Assembly: GCF_001570985.1 (NCBI RefSeq)
Contig: NZ_BCSS01000024.1
Coordinates: 1-51,548, forward strand
Direction: 5' to 3'
DNA length: 51,548 bases
Source: Janibacter limosus NBRC 16128
Lineage (GTDB): Bacteria > Actinomycetota > Actinomycetes > Actinomycetales > Dermatophilaceae
Under the pieces are notes generated by a model, which was given only the letters and a program-made list of their open reading frames with translations, was not told where the DNA came from and did no database searches. Numbering within the stretch: the stretch's first letter is position 1; each line of letters begins with the position of its first letter. Below are positions 25,987 through 33,562 of this stretch, one piece after another. The position numbers were made by a program, and so were the translations under genes.

Positions 25987-27074
25987 CCCCCTTCGGCCGG
26001 GTCTTGGCCGAGGTCGGCGACCGGGGACTGACGCTCGTGCGCGCCCACCCGCGCGCAGACCGACTGCACCTCGACCTGCGGGACGTGGTCGGCCACCGGG
26101 TCATCGGCCAGTGGATCGCCGACGCCGGTGAGGCCGCGCGGATCATGACCGCCACCGAGCAGGTCGCTCCCGGCCAGGTCGAGCGGCTCGGTGGGCACCT
26201 CGTGCTGCAGCACGGTGGGGCCGACCGTCGTCTCACGGCACTGGCTCCGCTCGTTGCCGCCGGAGCGGAGCTCGTCGTCCACCGGCCCGAGCGGCGCGCC
26301 GTCGTGCGCGCCACCGACGGCGACCAGCAGACCGTGTGGACCAAGGTCGTGCGCTCCCGCCGCGCCGCCGACCTCGTGCGACGGATGCGTGCCGCCGCCG
26401 CGGTCCCCGGGCTCACCGCACCCGATGTCACCGCCTGGGACGAGGAGACCGGCACGATCGCCCTGAGCACCCTGCCGGGCACGACCCTGCACAACCTGCT
26501 CACCGGTGACGTCACCGACGACGTGGCAGCAGGTGTGGGCCGCGCGGTCGCCACTCTGCACGGTGCCACCGGGCCGGTGCCCGACGGGGCCACCACCCAC
26601 CGTCCTTCAGCCGAGGTCGAGGCGACTCTCGACCTGTTGGACCTGGCCCGTGGCCACCGCGCCCTCACCCCTCGCGAGGCCATCGCCGTCGAGCGCGACA
26701 TCGCGCATGCCGCCTCGCGCATCATGACCGCCGGACCGCCATCGACGCCGGCGCTCATCCACCGCGACCTGCACGACAAGCAACTGCTCGTCGACGGTGA
26801 CCGGGTGGGCATGCTCGACGTCGACATGCTCGCGCCGGGCGACCCGGCCCTGGACCTGGGCAACCTGCTCGCCCACCTCGACCTGCGGGCGGCGCAGGGG
26901 TGGACGACACCGGCCACGGCGCGACGTGTCGCCGACGGAGTGCTCGAGGCCTGTGCGCCCGACGGCCGCACTGCCACGGCGGCGCAGGCCTACCGGTCGT
27001 TGACGCACGCGAGGTTGCGCGCGCTGTACGCCTTCCGCCCGGGGGATGCGCCCCCTTCGGTCAGGGTCGCGTGA
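25983..27074 (+). CDS. Phosphotransferase, aminoglycoside/choline kinase-like fold, Q in place of catalytic-loop N (second copy)
   Basis: The 363-aa protein is a distant paralogue of the preceding gene. The catalytic loop is LIHRDLHDKQLLV (H260, D262), again with Q267 instead of asparagine. The metal segment is GMLDVDMLAPGDPALDLGNLL (D279/D281). The N-terminal lobe carries VVRATDGDQQTVWTKVVRS. It starts with an ATGA overlap and is the last gene of the glycosyltransferase-ABC operon. Its 3' end overlaps the convergent RDD gene by 14 bp. The pair may phosphorylate a glycan or lipid precursor, perhaps as partners; this is inference. Confidence 0.75.
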   Translation: MTPFGRVLAEVGDRGLTLVRAHPRADRLHLDLRDVVGHRVIGQWIADAGEAARIMTATEQVAPGQVERLGGHLVLQHGGADRRLTALAPLVAAGAELVVHRPERRAVVRATDGDQQTVWTKVVRSRRAADLVRRMRAAAAVPGLTAPDVTAWDEETGTIALSTLPGTTLHNLLTGDVTDDVAAGVGRAVATLHGATGPVPDGATTHRPSAEVEATLDLLDLARGHRALTPREAIAVERDIAHAASRIMTAGPPSTPALIHRDLHDKQLLVDGDRVGMLDVDMLAPGDPALDLGNLLAHLDLRAAQGWTTPATARRVADGVLEACAPDGRTATAAQAYRSLTHARLRALYAFRPGDAPPSVRVA

Positions 27075-27468
27075 TGCGGGTACCGGCCAGCCGGTCGTGG
27101 AGCCCGCGTCCGTCGTCGCCGAGGACGATCAGCGCGGGGATGAAGACACAGAGCAGTGCAGCGCGGATCGCGGCGCGCAGCGGGGTGACCCACTCCCCGT
27201 ACATCGGCACGACGCGCAACCCCATGATCCGGTGACCAAAGGTGGCGCCCCCCAGGGTGACGCCGACGAGGTTGAGCAGGAAGAGCAGCCCGAGCGGGGC
27301 GAAGGAGAAGGCCGCGGGGCTGAGCTCGGCCACGGCACCGATGAGTCCGTGGACGATCAGCAGGCATGAGGCCCAGTCGATGACGAGGGCGATGAGACGA
27401 CGGCCGAAGGGGGCGGTGCTCCCTTCGAGGGGCGAGGTCGGGGCGGGACGGCCTGCAGTGCTGCTCAC
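27061..27468 (-). CDS. RDD family membrane protein
   Basis: The 135-aa protein opens with about 20 cytosolic residues and then the RDD domain: FGRRLIALVIDWASCLLIV (R and D in the first helix) and a second helix, PLGLLFLLNLVGVTL. GATFGHRIMGLRVVP follows, then C-terminal GRGLHDRLAGTRI. The function of the RDD family is poorly known; some members are involved in transport or ion homeostasis. The start GTG at 27466-27468 is set by a TAGGCT box 7 nt upstream. Its stop lies inside the end of the phosphotransferase gene. Confidence 0.88.
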   Translation of the reverse strand: MSSTAGRPAPTSPLEGSTAPFGRRLIALVIDWASCLLIVHGLIGAVAELSPAAFSFAPLGLLFLLNLVGVTLGGATFGHRIMGLRVVPMYGEWVTPLRAAIRAALLCVFIPALIVLGDDGRGLHDRLAGTRITRP

Positions 27469-27475
27469 GCAGGGC

Positions 27476-27481
27476 AGCCTA
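27476..27481 (-). promoter_or_regulatory. -10 box TAGGCT of the RDD gene (leaderless)
   Basis: TAGGCT on the reverse strand, 7 nt before the GTG at 27468. Confidence 0.65.
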
Positions 27482-27563
27482 TGTCGCCGCGCGGCGGACG
27501 CTCCCACCGCCCGAGCCTCCCGCTGAGTAGGATCGTGCTCACCAAATGGGACGTCGGTCCCGT

Positions 27564-27601
27564 GTAACACGGGTGAAACATCTGGGTCATGGTCGAGAAA
27601 C
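27564..27601 (+). promoter_or_regulatory. GlnR-type nitrogen regulatory box upstream of glnA
   Basis: The spaced half-sites GTAAC-N6-GAAAC-N6-GTCAT-N6-GAAAC match the known actinobacterial GlnR consensus (gTnAc-n6-GaAAc repeated twice) at all four positions apart from one terminal base. It ends 10 bp before the -10 box of glnA. This predicts nitrogen control of glnA by a GlnR protein encoded elsewhere. Confidence 0.8.
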
Positions 27602-27611
27602 CGAGCGTGCC

Positions 27612-27617
27612 TAGATT
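27612..27617 (+). promoter_or_regulatory. -10 box TAGATT of glnA
   Basis: TAGATT, 61 nt before the TTG start, so glnA should have a leader of about 55 nt. The leader contains a CAGGAGGA ribosome site at 27667-27674. Confidence 0.6.
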
Positions 27618-27678
27618 GATCATCAACAGTTGAAGCGGGAGGTCACAGTGGCCCGCCGCCCCACCCCAGGAGGATGGT

Positions 27679-29103
27679 TTGTTCAGCTCCCCTGACGAGG
27701 TTCTTGAGTTCATCAAGGCCGAAGACGTCAAGTTCGTCGACATTCGCTTCTGCGACCTGCCCGGCGTCATGCAGCACTTCAACGTGCCGGCCGAGTCGAT
27801 CGACGAGGACTTCTTCACCGAGGGCCAGATGTTCGACGGGTCCTCGATCCGTGGCTTCCAGGCCATCCACGAGTCCGACATGAAGCTCGTGCCGGACATC
27901 GACTCCGCCTTCATCGACCCCTTCCGCGTCGAAAAGACGCTGATCATCAACTTCTCGATCGTCGACCCCTTCACGGGTGAGCAGTACAGCCGCGACCCGC
28001 GCAATGTCGCGGCCAAGGCTGAGGCCTACCTGAAGTCGACCGGCATCGCCGACACCGCGTTCTTCGGTGCCGAGGCCGAGTTCCACATCTTCGACGACAT
28101 CCGCTTCGACAGCCAGCCGCAGGGCTCCTACTACTTCATCGACTCGGTCGAGGCCTCGTGGAACACCGGTCGCAAGGAGGAGGGCGGCAACCAGGGCTAC
28201 AAGACGGTCATGAAGGGCGGTTACTTCCCCGTGCCGCCGGTCGACCACTTCACCGACCTGCGTGACCAGATCTGCCTGAAGATGAAGGAGGTCGGTCTCA
28301 ACGTCGAGCGCAGCCACCACGAGGTCGGCTCCGCCGGTCAGCAGGAGATCAACTACCGCTTCAACACGCTGCTCGCCTCCGGCGACGACCTGATGAAGTT
28401 CAAGTACGTCGTCAAGAGCGCCTCCTGGGCCGCTGGTCGCACCGCGACCTTCATGCCCAAGCCGGTCTTCGGTGACAACGGCTCCGGCATGCACACCCAC
28501 CAGAGCCTGTGGAAGGACGGCGAGCCCCTCTTCTACGACGAGCAGGGGTACGGCGGCCTGTCCGACATCGCCCGCTGGTACATCGGTGGCCTGCTCAAGC
28601 ACGCCCCGGCGCTGCTCGCCTTCACCAACCCGACGGCCAACAGCTACCACCGGCTGGTCCCGGGCTACGAGGCCCCCATCAACCTCGTGTACTCGGCACG
28701 CAACCGTTCCGCGTGCATCCGCATCCCGATCGCGGGCAACTCCCCCAAGGCCAAGCGCGTCGAGTTCCGCATCCCGGACCCGTCGAGCAACCCGTACCTG
28801 TGCTTCGCCGCGCAGCTGATGGCCGGCCTCGACGGCATCAAGAACCGCATCGAGCCCCCGGAGCCGGTCGACAAGGACCTCTACGAGCTCCCCCCGGAGG
28901 AGCACGACGCCATCGAGCAGGTCCCGACCTCGCTCCCCGAGGTCCTCAAGGCCCTGGAGGCCGACCACGAGTTCCTCCTCGAGGGCGATGTCTTCACCCA
29001 GGACCTGATCGACACCTGGATCACCTGGAAGTACGAGAACGAGGTGCTCCCGCTGCAGGTGCGCCCCCACCCGCACGAGTTCGAGATGTACTTCGACCTC
29101 TGA
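27679..29103 (+). CDS. glnA: Glutamine synthetase, type I-beta
   Basis: The 474-aa enzyme shows the whole GSI order: [37 protein letters not shown], the catalytic metal/substrate helices [15 protein letters not shown] and [26 protein letters not shown], and [12 protein letters not shown]. The adenylylation tyrosine motif is DLYELPPEE near residue 400, so GlnE control is expected. It makes glutamine from glutamate and ammonia. The start is TTG at 27679, 4 nt after CAGGAGGA; the ATG at 27674 is out of frame. A terminator follows directly. Its promoter carries a GlnR-type box. Confidence 0.97.
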   Translation: MFSSPDEVLEFIKAEDVKFVDIRFCDLPGVMQHFNVPAESIDEDFFTEGQMFDGSSIRGFQAIHESDMKLVPDIDSAFIDPFRVEKTLIINFSIVDPFTGEQYSRDPRNVAAKAEAYLKSTGIADTAFFGAEAEFHIFDDIRFDSQPQGSYYFIDSVEASWNTGRKEEGGNQGYKTVMKGGYFPVPPVDHFTDLRDQICLKMKEVGLNVERSHHEVGSAGQQEINYRFNTLLASGDDLMKFKYVVKSASWAAGRTATFMPKPVFGDNGSGMHTHQSLWKDGEPLFYDEQGYGGLSDIARWYIGGLLKHAPALLAFTNPTANSYHRLVPGYEAPINLVYSARNRSACIRIPIAGNSPKAKRVEFRIPDPSSNPYLCFAAQLMAGLDGIKNRIEPPEPVDKDLYELPPEEHDAIEQVPTSLPEVLKALEADHEFLLEGDVFTQDLIDTWITWKYENEVLPLQVRPHPHEFEMYFDL

Positions 29104-29120
29104 GCCGAACCGAGCACGCA

Positions 29121-29160
29121 CGAAGGGCGGGACTCCCGATCACGGGGGTCCCGCCCTTCG
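29121..29160. terminator. Terminator after glnA
   Basis: An 18-bp stem with one mismatch and a 4-nt loop. The arms start CGAAGGGCGGG, a variant of the recurrent CGAAGGGGG word. Confidence 0.8.
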
Positions 29161-29167
29161 CTACTCA

Positions 29168-29258
29168 ATGGTTGTGTGTTGAACCGGTAGCCGTGGCTGC
29201 CGGCAGCGCTCCAGGAGCGACGCCGGCTCCCTGAGCTACCTGTTCAACACACAACCAT
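29168..29258. repeat. 91-nt near-palindrome between glnA and the epimerase gene
   Basis: Two 45-nt arms flank a single central base. The outer 24 nt (beginning ATGGTTGTGTGTTGAAC) pair with one mismatch, an internal loop of 7+7 nt follows, then a 14-nt inner stem with two mismatches. The outer arms are lower in GC than the surroundings. It lies after the glnA terminator, so it is not needed for termination. It could be a palindromic mobile unit, a small RNA or a large operator. No clear target duplication is visible. Confidence 0.75.
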
Positions 29259-29316
29259 CAGCCGAGCGGACCTCGCGGACCTGACAGCGACGCAGGTGAG
29301 GTGCACAGTGGGAGGC

Positions 29317-30093
29317 ATGGACAAGCGACGCATCCTCATCACCGGAGCGGCCGGCGGGGTCGGCACGATCCTCACGCAGCGCCTCAAGGACGAGTACGAC
29401 ATCACCGGCCATGACCTGACCGCCCAGCCGGAGGCGGACCCGGTGATCCTCGGTGCCGATCTCGTCGACTACGACGCCGTGCGGGGGATCATGGACGGCA
29501 TCGACACCCTCGTCCACCTGGCCGGTGCTGCATCACCCGAGGCCTCGTGGGACGCCGTGCTCAACGCCAACATCATCGGCACCCGCAATGTCCTCGAGGC
29601 CGCCCGCGACGCCGGGGTCCGCAGGGTCGTCTACGCCTCCTCCAACCACGCGATGGGCATGTACGACCGGCTCGAGCAGTGGCCCGTCTACCCCGACGCC
29701 CTCCCCCGCGCCGACTCCCTCTACGGAGTCTCCAAGGTCTTCGGCGAGACGATCGGCCAGTACTACCACGACGAGTTCGGCCTGTCCTTCATCTCGCTGC
29801 GCATCGGCTGGGTCTCCGGCGACCCCACCGTCTCCGATGTCGATGTCCTGCACGCCATGTGGCTCAGCGAGCGCGACGCCGCGCAGGTCGTGCGGCGCGC
29901 GATCGAGACCGAGACCGACTTCGGGATCTACTACGCGATCTCCGACAACCCCAACCGTCGCTGGGGCATGACCAACACGATGCTCGAGCTCGGCTACCGG
30001 CCACAGGACTCCTGGGCCGACAAGGCACCCGCCGACGAGCCGGTCGTCGAGGGTGGCGTACCGGTCGCCGACACCTGGCCCAAGGGGTCGTGA
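29317..30093 (+). CDS. NAD-dependent epimerase/dehydratase family protein, uronate dehydrogenase-like
   Basis: The 258-aa extended SDR protein has ILITGAAGGVGTIL, DTLVHLAGAASPEASWD, the segment VYASSNHAMGMYDR and the catalytic LYGVSKVFGE (Y/K pair). The SSNHAxGxY pattern is typical of uronate dehydrogenases, which oxidise galacturonate or glucuronate, but many family members have other sugar or lactone substrates. The start ATG at 29317 follows GGGAGG. The CoA-transferase gene starts 31 bp later. Confidence 0.85.
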   Translation: MDKRRILITGAAGGVGTILTQRLKDEYDITGHDLTAQPEADPVILGADLVDYDAVRGIMDGIDTLVHLAGAASPEASWDAVLNANIIGTRNVLEAARDAGVRRVVYASSNHAMGMYDRLEQWPVYPDALPRADSLYGVSKVFGETIGQYYHDEFGLSFISLRIGWVSGDPTVSDVDVLHAMWLSERDAAQVVRRAIETETDFGIYYAISDNPNRRWGMTNTMLELGYRPQDSWADKAPADEPVVEGGVPVADTWPKGS

Positions 30094-30124
30094 GTCGCGA
30101 GAGGTGGTCTGACAGGGTGACCGG

Positions 30125-31642
30125 ATGAGCCGCATCACCTGCCCGGTCCTGAGCACCCGCGTCACCACCGCGGAGGCTGCGGCGGAGCACATCCACCCCG
30201 GCGACAACATCGGGATGAGCGGCTTCACCGGTGCCGGCTATCCCAAGGCCGTCCCCACCGCGCTGCACGACCGGATGGTCGCTGCCCACGATCGCGGCGA
30301 GGACTTCCGCGTCGGACTGTGGACCGGGGCGTCGACGGCTCCCGACGCGGACGGCGTGCTCGCGGAAGCACGGGGCGTGTCCAGCCGGCTGCCGTACAAC
30401 TCCGATCCGACGATGCGCAAGCTGATCAACACCGGCGAGGTCGACTATGTCGACGCCCACCTCAGCCACTCCGCGCCGCACATGTGGTTCGGCTTCTACG
30501 GCAACCTCGATGTCGCGGTCGTCGAGGTCACCGCGATCCTGCCCAATGGCCTGCTCGTGCCGAGCAGCTCCGTGGGCAACAACAAGACCTGGCTGGAGCA
30601 GGCCGACCGCGTGATCCTCGAGGTCAACCACTGGCAGCCGCGCGAGTTCGAGGGCTTCCACGACGTCTACTACGGCGCCGCCCTGCCGCCGGACCGTCGC
30701 CCGATCCAGCTGACCGACCCGATGCAGCGCATCGGTGACCCCTACCTACGGGTCGACCCGGCCAAGGTCGTGGCCGTCGTCGAGACCGACCGGCCGGACC
30801 GCAACTCCCCCTTCAGCCCGCCGGACGACACCTCGCGGGCCATCGCCGACCATGTCGTGGACTTCCTGCGCGCCGAGGTCAAGGCCGGACGGATGCCCCC
30901 TTCGCTCCTGCCCCTGCAGTCGGGAGTCGGCAATGTCGCCAATGCCGTACTCGCCGGGTTGGACGACAGCGAGTTCACCGACCTCATCGCCTTCACCGAG
31001 GTCATCCAGGACGGGCTGCTCGACCTGCTCGACAGCGGGACGGTCCGCGCGGCGTCCGCGACCTCCTTCGGTCTCTCGGACGTCGGGGTCGAGCGATTCC
31101 TCGACACGATCAGCAGCTACAAGGGCCGCATCCTGCTGCGCAGCGAGGAGATCTCCAACCACCCCGAGCTCGTGCGGCGCCTCGGCGTCATCGCGATGAA
31201 CGGCATGATCGAGGCCGACATCTACGGCAACGTCAACTCCACCCACGTCGCCGGCAGCGCGATCATGAACGGCATCGGCGGCAGCGGCGACTTCACCCGC
31301 AATGCCTTCCTCAACTTCTTCCTCACACCCTCCACGGCGAAGGGGGGAAAGGTCTCGGCCTTCGTCCCGATGGCCAGCCACGTCGACCACACCGAGCACG
31401 ACGTACAGGTCATCGTCAGCGAGCACGGGCTGGCCGACCTGCGCGGGCTCTCGCCGCGTGCCCGCGCGGTACGGATCATCAACAACTGCGCCGACCCGTC
31501 CTTCCGACCGGCGCTCCTGGACTACGTCGAGCGAGCGCAGGCCACGCGGCCCGACGCGGTGCACACGCCGCACCTGCTCGGTGAGGCGCTCAGCTGGCAC
31601 CAGCGATTCCTCGAGACCGGGAGCATGCTCACCAAGGACTGA
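30125..31642 (+). CDS. Acetyl-CoA hydrolase/transferase, succinyl-CoA:acetate CoA-transferase type
   Basis: The 505-aa class I CoA-transferase has MSGFTGAGYPKAVPTAL at the N-terminus, YGNLDVAVVEVTAI, PLQSGVGNVANAVL, the catalytic glutamate in IAFTEVIQDG (E292), GGSGDFTRNA and C-terminal HGLADLRGLSPRARA. Enzymes of this type swap CoA between succinyl-CoA and acetate, or hydrolyse acetyl-CoA. It would link acetate metabolism to the TCA cycle served by the E2/E3 genes in this window. The ATG start lies behind a GGGTGA segment. It converges on the MFS gene. Confidence 0.93.
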   Translation: MSRITCPVLSTRVTTAEAAAEHIHPGDNIGMSGFTGAGYPKAVPTALHDRMVAAHDRGEDFRVGLWTGASTAPDADGVLAEARGVSSRLPYNSDPTMRKLINTGEVDYVDAHLSHSAPHMWFGFYGNLDVAVVEVTAILPNGLLVPSSSVGNNKTWLEQADRVILEVNHWQPREFEGFHDVYYGAALPPDRRPIQLTDPMQRIGDPYLRVDPAKVVAVVETDRPDRNSPFSPPDDTSRAIADHVVDFLRAEVKAGRMPPSLLPLQSGVGNVANAVLAGLDDSEFTDLIAFTEVIQDGLLDLLDSGTVRAASATSFGLSDVGVERFLDTISSYKGRILLRSEEISNHPELVRRLGVIAMNGMIEADIYGNVNSTHVAGSAIMNGIGGSGDFTRNAFLNFFLTPSTAKGGKVSAFVPMASHVDHTEHDVQVIVSEHGLADLRGLSPRARAVRIINNCADPSFRPALLDYVERAQATRPDAVHTPHLLGEALSWHQRFLETGSMLTKD

Positions 31643-31664
31643 GCCGGAGCACCACCCGGCCAGA

Positions 31665-33062
31665 TCAGGAGACCGCTCCCTGCAGCGGGGTCCGGTGGGC
31701 CACCGCGTGCACCAGCAGGGCAACCATGACGGCGATGCAGACGACGGCGCCGAGGGCGAAGGCGAACGTGATGCCGGTGTCGGTGGCATGGCCCGCCGGC
31801 GCCGTGTGGGCGGCGAGGATCGCTCCGGAGAAGGCGGTACCGAAGGAGCTGCCCACGGTGCGCAGCACCTGGTTGAAGCTCACGGAGCTGCCGAGCTCGT
31901 CCGCGGCCACGCTGCGGGCGATGAGCGCCGGCATGGCCGCGTAGGCGGCGCCCATGCCCAGCCCGAGCACGAGCATGCCGATGAGCAGCAGCCACAGCTC
32001 GGTGTGGCTGACCCACAGCAGGATCGACGACAGCGAGATCATCGCGGCCCCCGTGGGCAGCAGCGCCGTGAGACTGATCCGGTGGGCGATGCGGCGCACG
32101 ATCCGGTTGGCGGCCAGGCTGCCGACGGACAGGGGAAACATGACGAACCCGGCCCACAGGACCGGCAGCGCCATGCCGTAGCCGGTGGACTCCGGAGCCT
32201 GTGCGACAAGGCTCCCCACCGACAGGGCGATGTACATGGCAGCGCCGAGGCCGATGGCCGTGCCGTTGGCCAGGAGGACATCGGTGGTCCGCAGCACGCG
32301 CAGGTTGATCAGGGGGTGGGGCGAGGACAGTTCCACCCGCACCCACGCGGCCAGCAGGAGGACGGCAAGGCCGAGCACCCCGATGGTGGCGCTGCTCGCC
32401 CAACCCCACTTCTCCCCTTCGCTGATGCCGAGCAGGAGGGCACCCAGGCCCAGACCGAGCAACACGGCTCCGCCGAGGTCGAAGGGGGTACGCGGAGCCA
32501 GCTCGTCCGGCCCGTCCGGCATGACCCTGACCGCGACGACGATCCCGGTCAGGACGAAGAGCGACGCGAACCAGAAGGCCCAGCGATAGCTGGCCTCGCC
32601 GGCGATGACGCCAGTCAGCGGGTAGCCGATGCCGATCCCCGACGCCACGGTGACGGACAGCGTGGAGATCGAGGACTGCACCCGCGACGGGTCGACATAT
32701 CTGCGGGCCATGGCGATCGTCACGGGGACGATGCCGTAGGTGAGCCCTTGCAAGGCGCGGCCGATTAGGAAGAGGGCGAAGGAGGACGTCACCGCGGCGA
32801 GGACCGAACCCGCGAGGACGATCAGCAGCGAGACGATGAGCAGCCGCTTCTTGTGGGGACCGTCGCTGAGGCGCCCCATGACGGGTGTCGCGATCGCACC
32901 GACGGCCAGGTTGATCGTGAGCATCCACTGTGCGGCACTGACGGAGACGTCGAAGGCCTGCGAGATCGAGGGCACGAGCAGCATGCCCAGCGAGCTGACG
33001 ATGGCCGTGCACAGTGCGGCGTAGACGAGTGCAGGGACGAGACGGGAGCTGCGCTCAGTCAT
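31665..33062 (-). CDS. MFS transporter, DHA2-like drug efflux type
   Basis: The 465-aa protein has about 14 hydrophobic helices. Signature segments are WMLTINLAVGAIATPVMGRLSDGPHKKR (motif A region), LIGRALQGLTYGIVPVTIAMARRY (motif B region) and ASGIGIGYPLTGVIAG (motif C-like). The pattern fits proton-driven drug or metabolite exporters of the EmrB/QacA group; the substrate is unknown. The start ATG at 33062 overlaps the MarR gene end by 8 bp, so it is the second gene of a MarR-MFS operon read from the operator region at 33510-33528. Confidence 0.9.
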   Translation of the reverse strand: MTERSSRLVPALVYAALCTAIVSSLGMLLVPSISQAFDVSVSAAQWMLTINLAVGAIATPVMGRLSDGPHKKRLLIVSLLIVLAGSVLAAVTSSFALFLIGRALQGLTYGIVPVTIAMARRYVDPSRVQSSISTLSVTVASGIGIGYPLTGVIAGEASYRWAFWFASLFVLTGIVVAVRVMPDGPDELAPRTPFDLGGAVLLGLGLGALLLGISEGEKWGWASSATIGVLGLAVLLLAAWVRVELSSPHPLINLRVLRTTDVLLANGTAIGLGAAMYIALSVGSLVAQAPESTGYGMALPVLWAGFVMFPLSVGSLAANRIVRRIAHRISLTALLPTGAAMISLSSILLWVSHTELWLLLIGMLVLGLGMGAAYAAMPALIARSVAADELGSSVSFNQVLRTVGSSFGTAFSGAILAAHTAPAGHATDTGITFAFALGAVVCIAVMVALLVHAVAHRTPLQGAVS

Positions 33063-33489
33063 CGGCGCCCTCGTCGACCAGCTTGGCCAGCGCCGGGATC
33101 GCCGCCGCGAGGGCCCGTGCATCAGCGGTGGAGAGTCGCTGCGAGATGGCCTGCGCCAGCCACACCTGACCGGCACGGTGCTCGTGGTCGTAACGCTCAC
33201 GACCGGCCTGCGTGACCGCGAACCAGATGCGCCGACGGTCCTCGTCGTCTCGGGCCCGCGCGATGAGCTCAAGATCCTCGAGCTCACGGGTCGACAGCGA
33301 GATGGCCTGCGGGCTCACGTGCAGCCGCTTGGCCAGCTCTCCCGCCGTGGCGCGATCGGCCTCGGACAGGTGCCGCAGGATGCCGAGCTTGCCAGCCGAC
33401 AGGGTGCGTTCGGCGTGCAGTCGACGCTGGATCGGGCGCAGCGCGTCGAGGAGCTGTCCTGGGAGGTCTGGGTCAGTCTGGGACATCAC
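33055..33489 (-). CDS. MarR family transcriptional regulator
   Basis: The 144-aa winged-helix regulator has the HTH segment GELAKRLHVSPQAISLSTRELEDLELIARARDDEDRRRIWFA split over residues 49-90. The wing carries the DEDRRR motif typical of MarR. It is expected to repress its own MFS operon and the divergent MFS gene through the palindrome at 33510-33528. The GTG at 33489 is 6 nt from a TAGCAT box (leaderless); an ATG follows directly at 33486. Confidence 0.92.
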   Translation of the reverse strand: MMSQTDPDLPGQLLDALRPIQRRLHAERTLSAGKLGILRHLSEADRATAGELAKRLHVSPQAISLSTRELEDLELIARARDDEDRRRIWFAVTQAGRERYDHEHRAGQVWLAQAISQRLSTADARALAAAIPALAKLVDEGADD

Positions 33490-33495
33490 CCGCCG

Positions 33496-33501
33496 ATGCT
33501 A
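33496..33501 (-). promoter_or_regulatory. -10 box TAGCAT of marR-type gene (leaderless)
   Basis: TAGCAT on the reverse strand, 6 nt before the GTG at 33489. The operator palindrome lies just upstream, where it would block polymerase. Confidence 0.6.
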
Positions 33502-33509
33502 CACCTCAT

Positions 33510-33528
33510 TGATCAAGTTGCTTGATCA
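33510..33528. promoter_or_regulatory. Palindromic operator TGATCAAG-N3-CTTGATCA
   Basis: Perfect 8-bp arms around TTG, in an AT-rich patch between the divergent marR and MFS genes. The size and place fit a MarR dimer site controlling both directions. Confidence 0.75.
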
Positions 33529-33562
33529 TCTGCTGGAGCGGTGACGTGGGAGACTGCCCCCA

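Noticed and set aside
24772-27074. Antibiotic (aminoglycoside) resistance by the two APH-fold proteins
   Set aside because: The fold also covers choline, sugar and other kinases, the catalytic loop deviates, and the genes belong to a biosynthesis/export operon.
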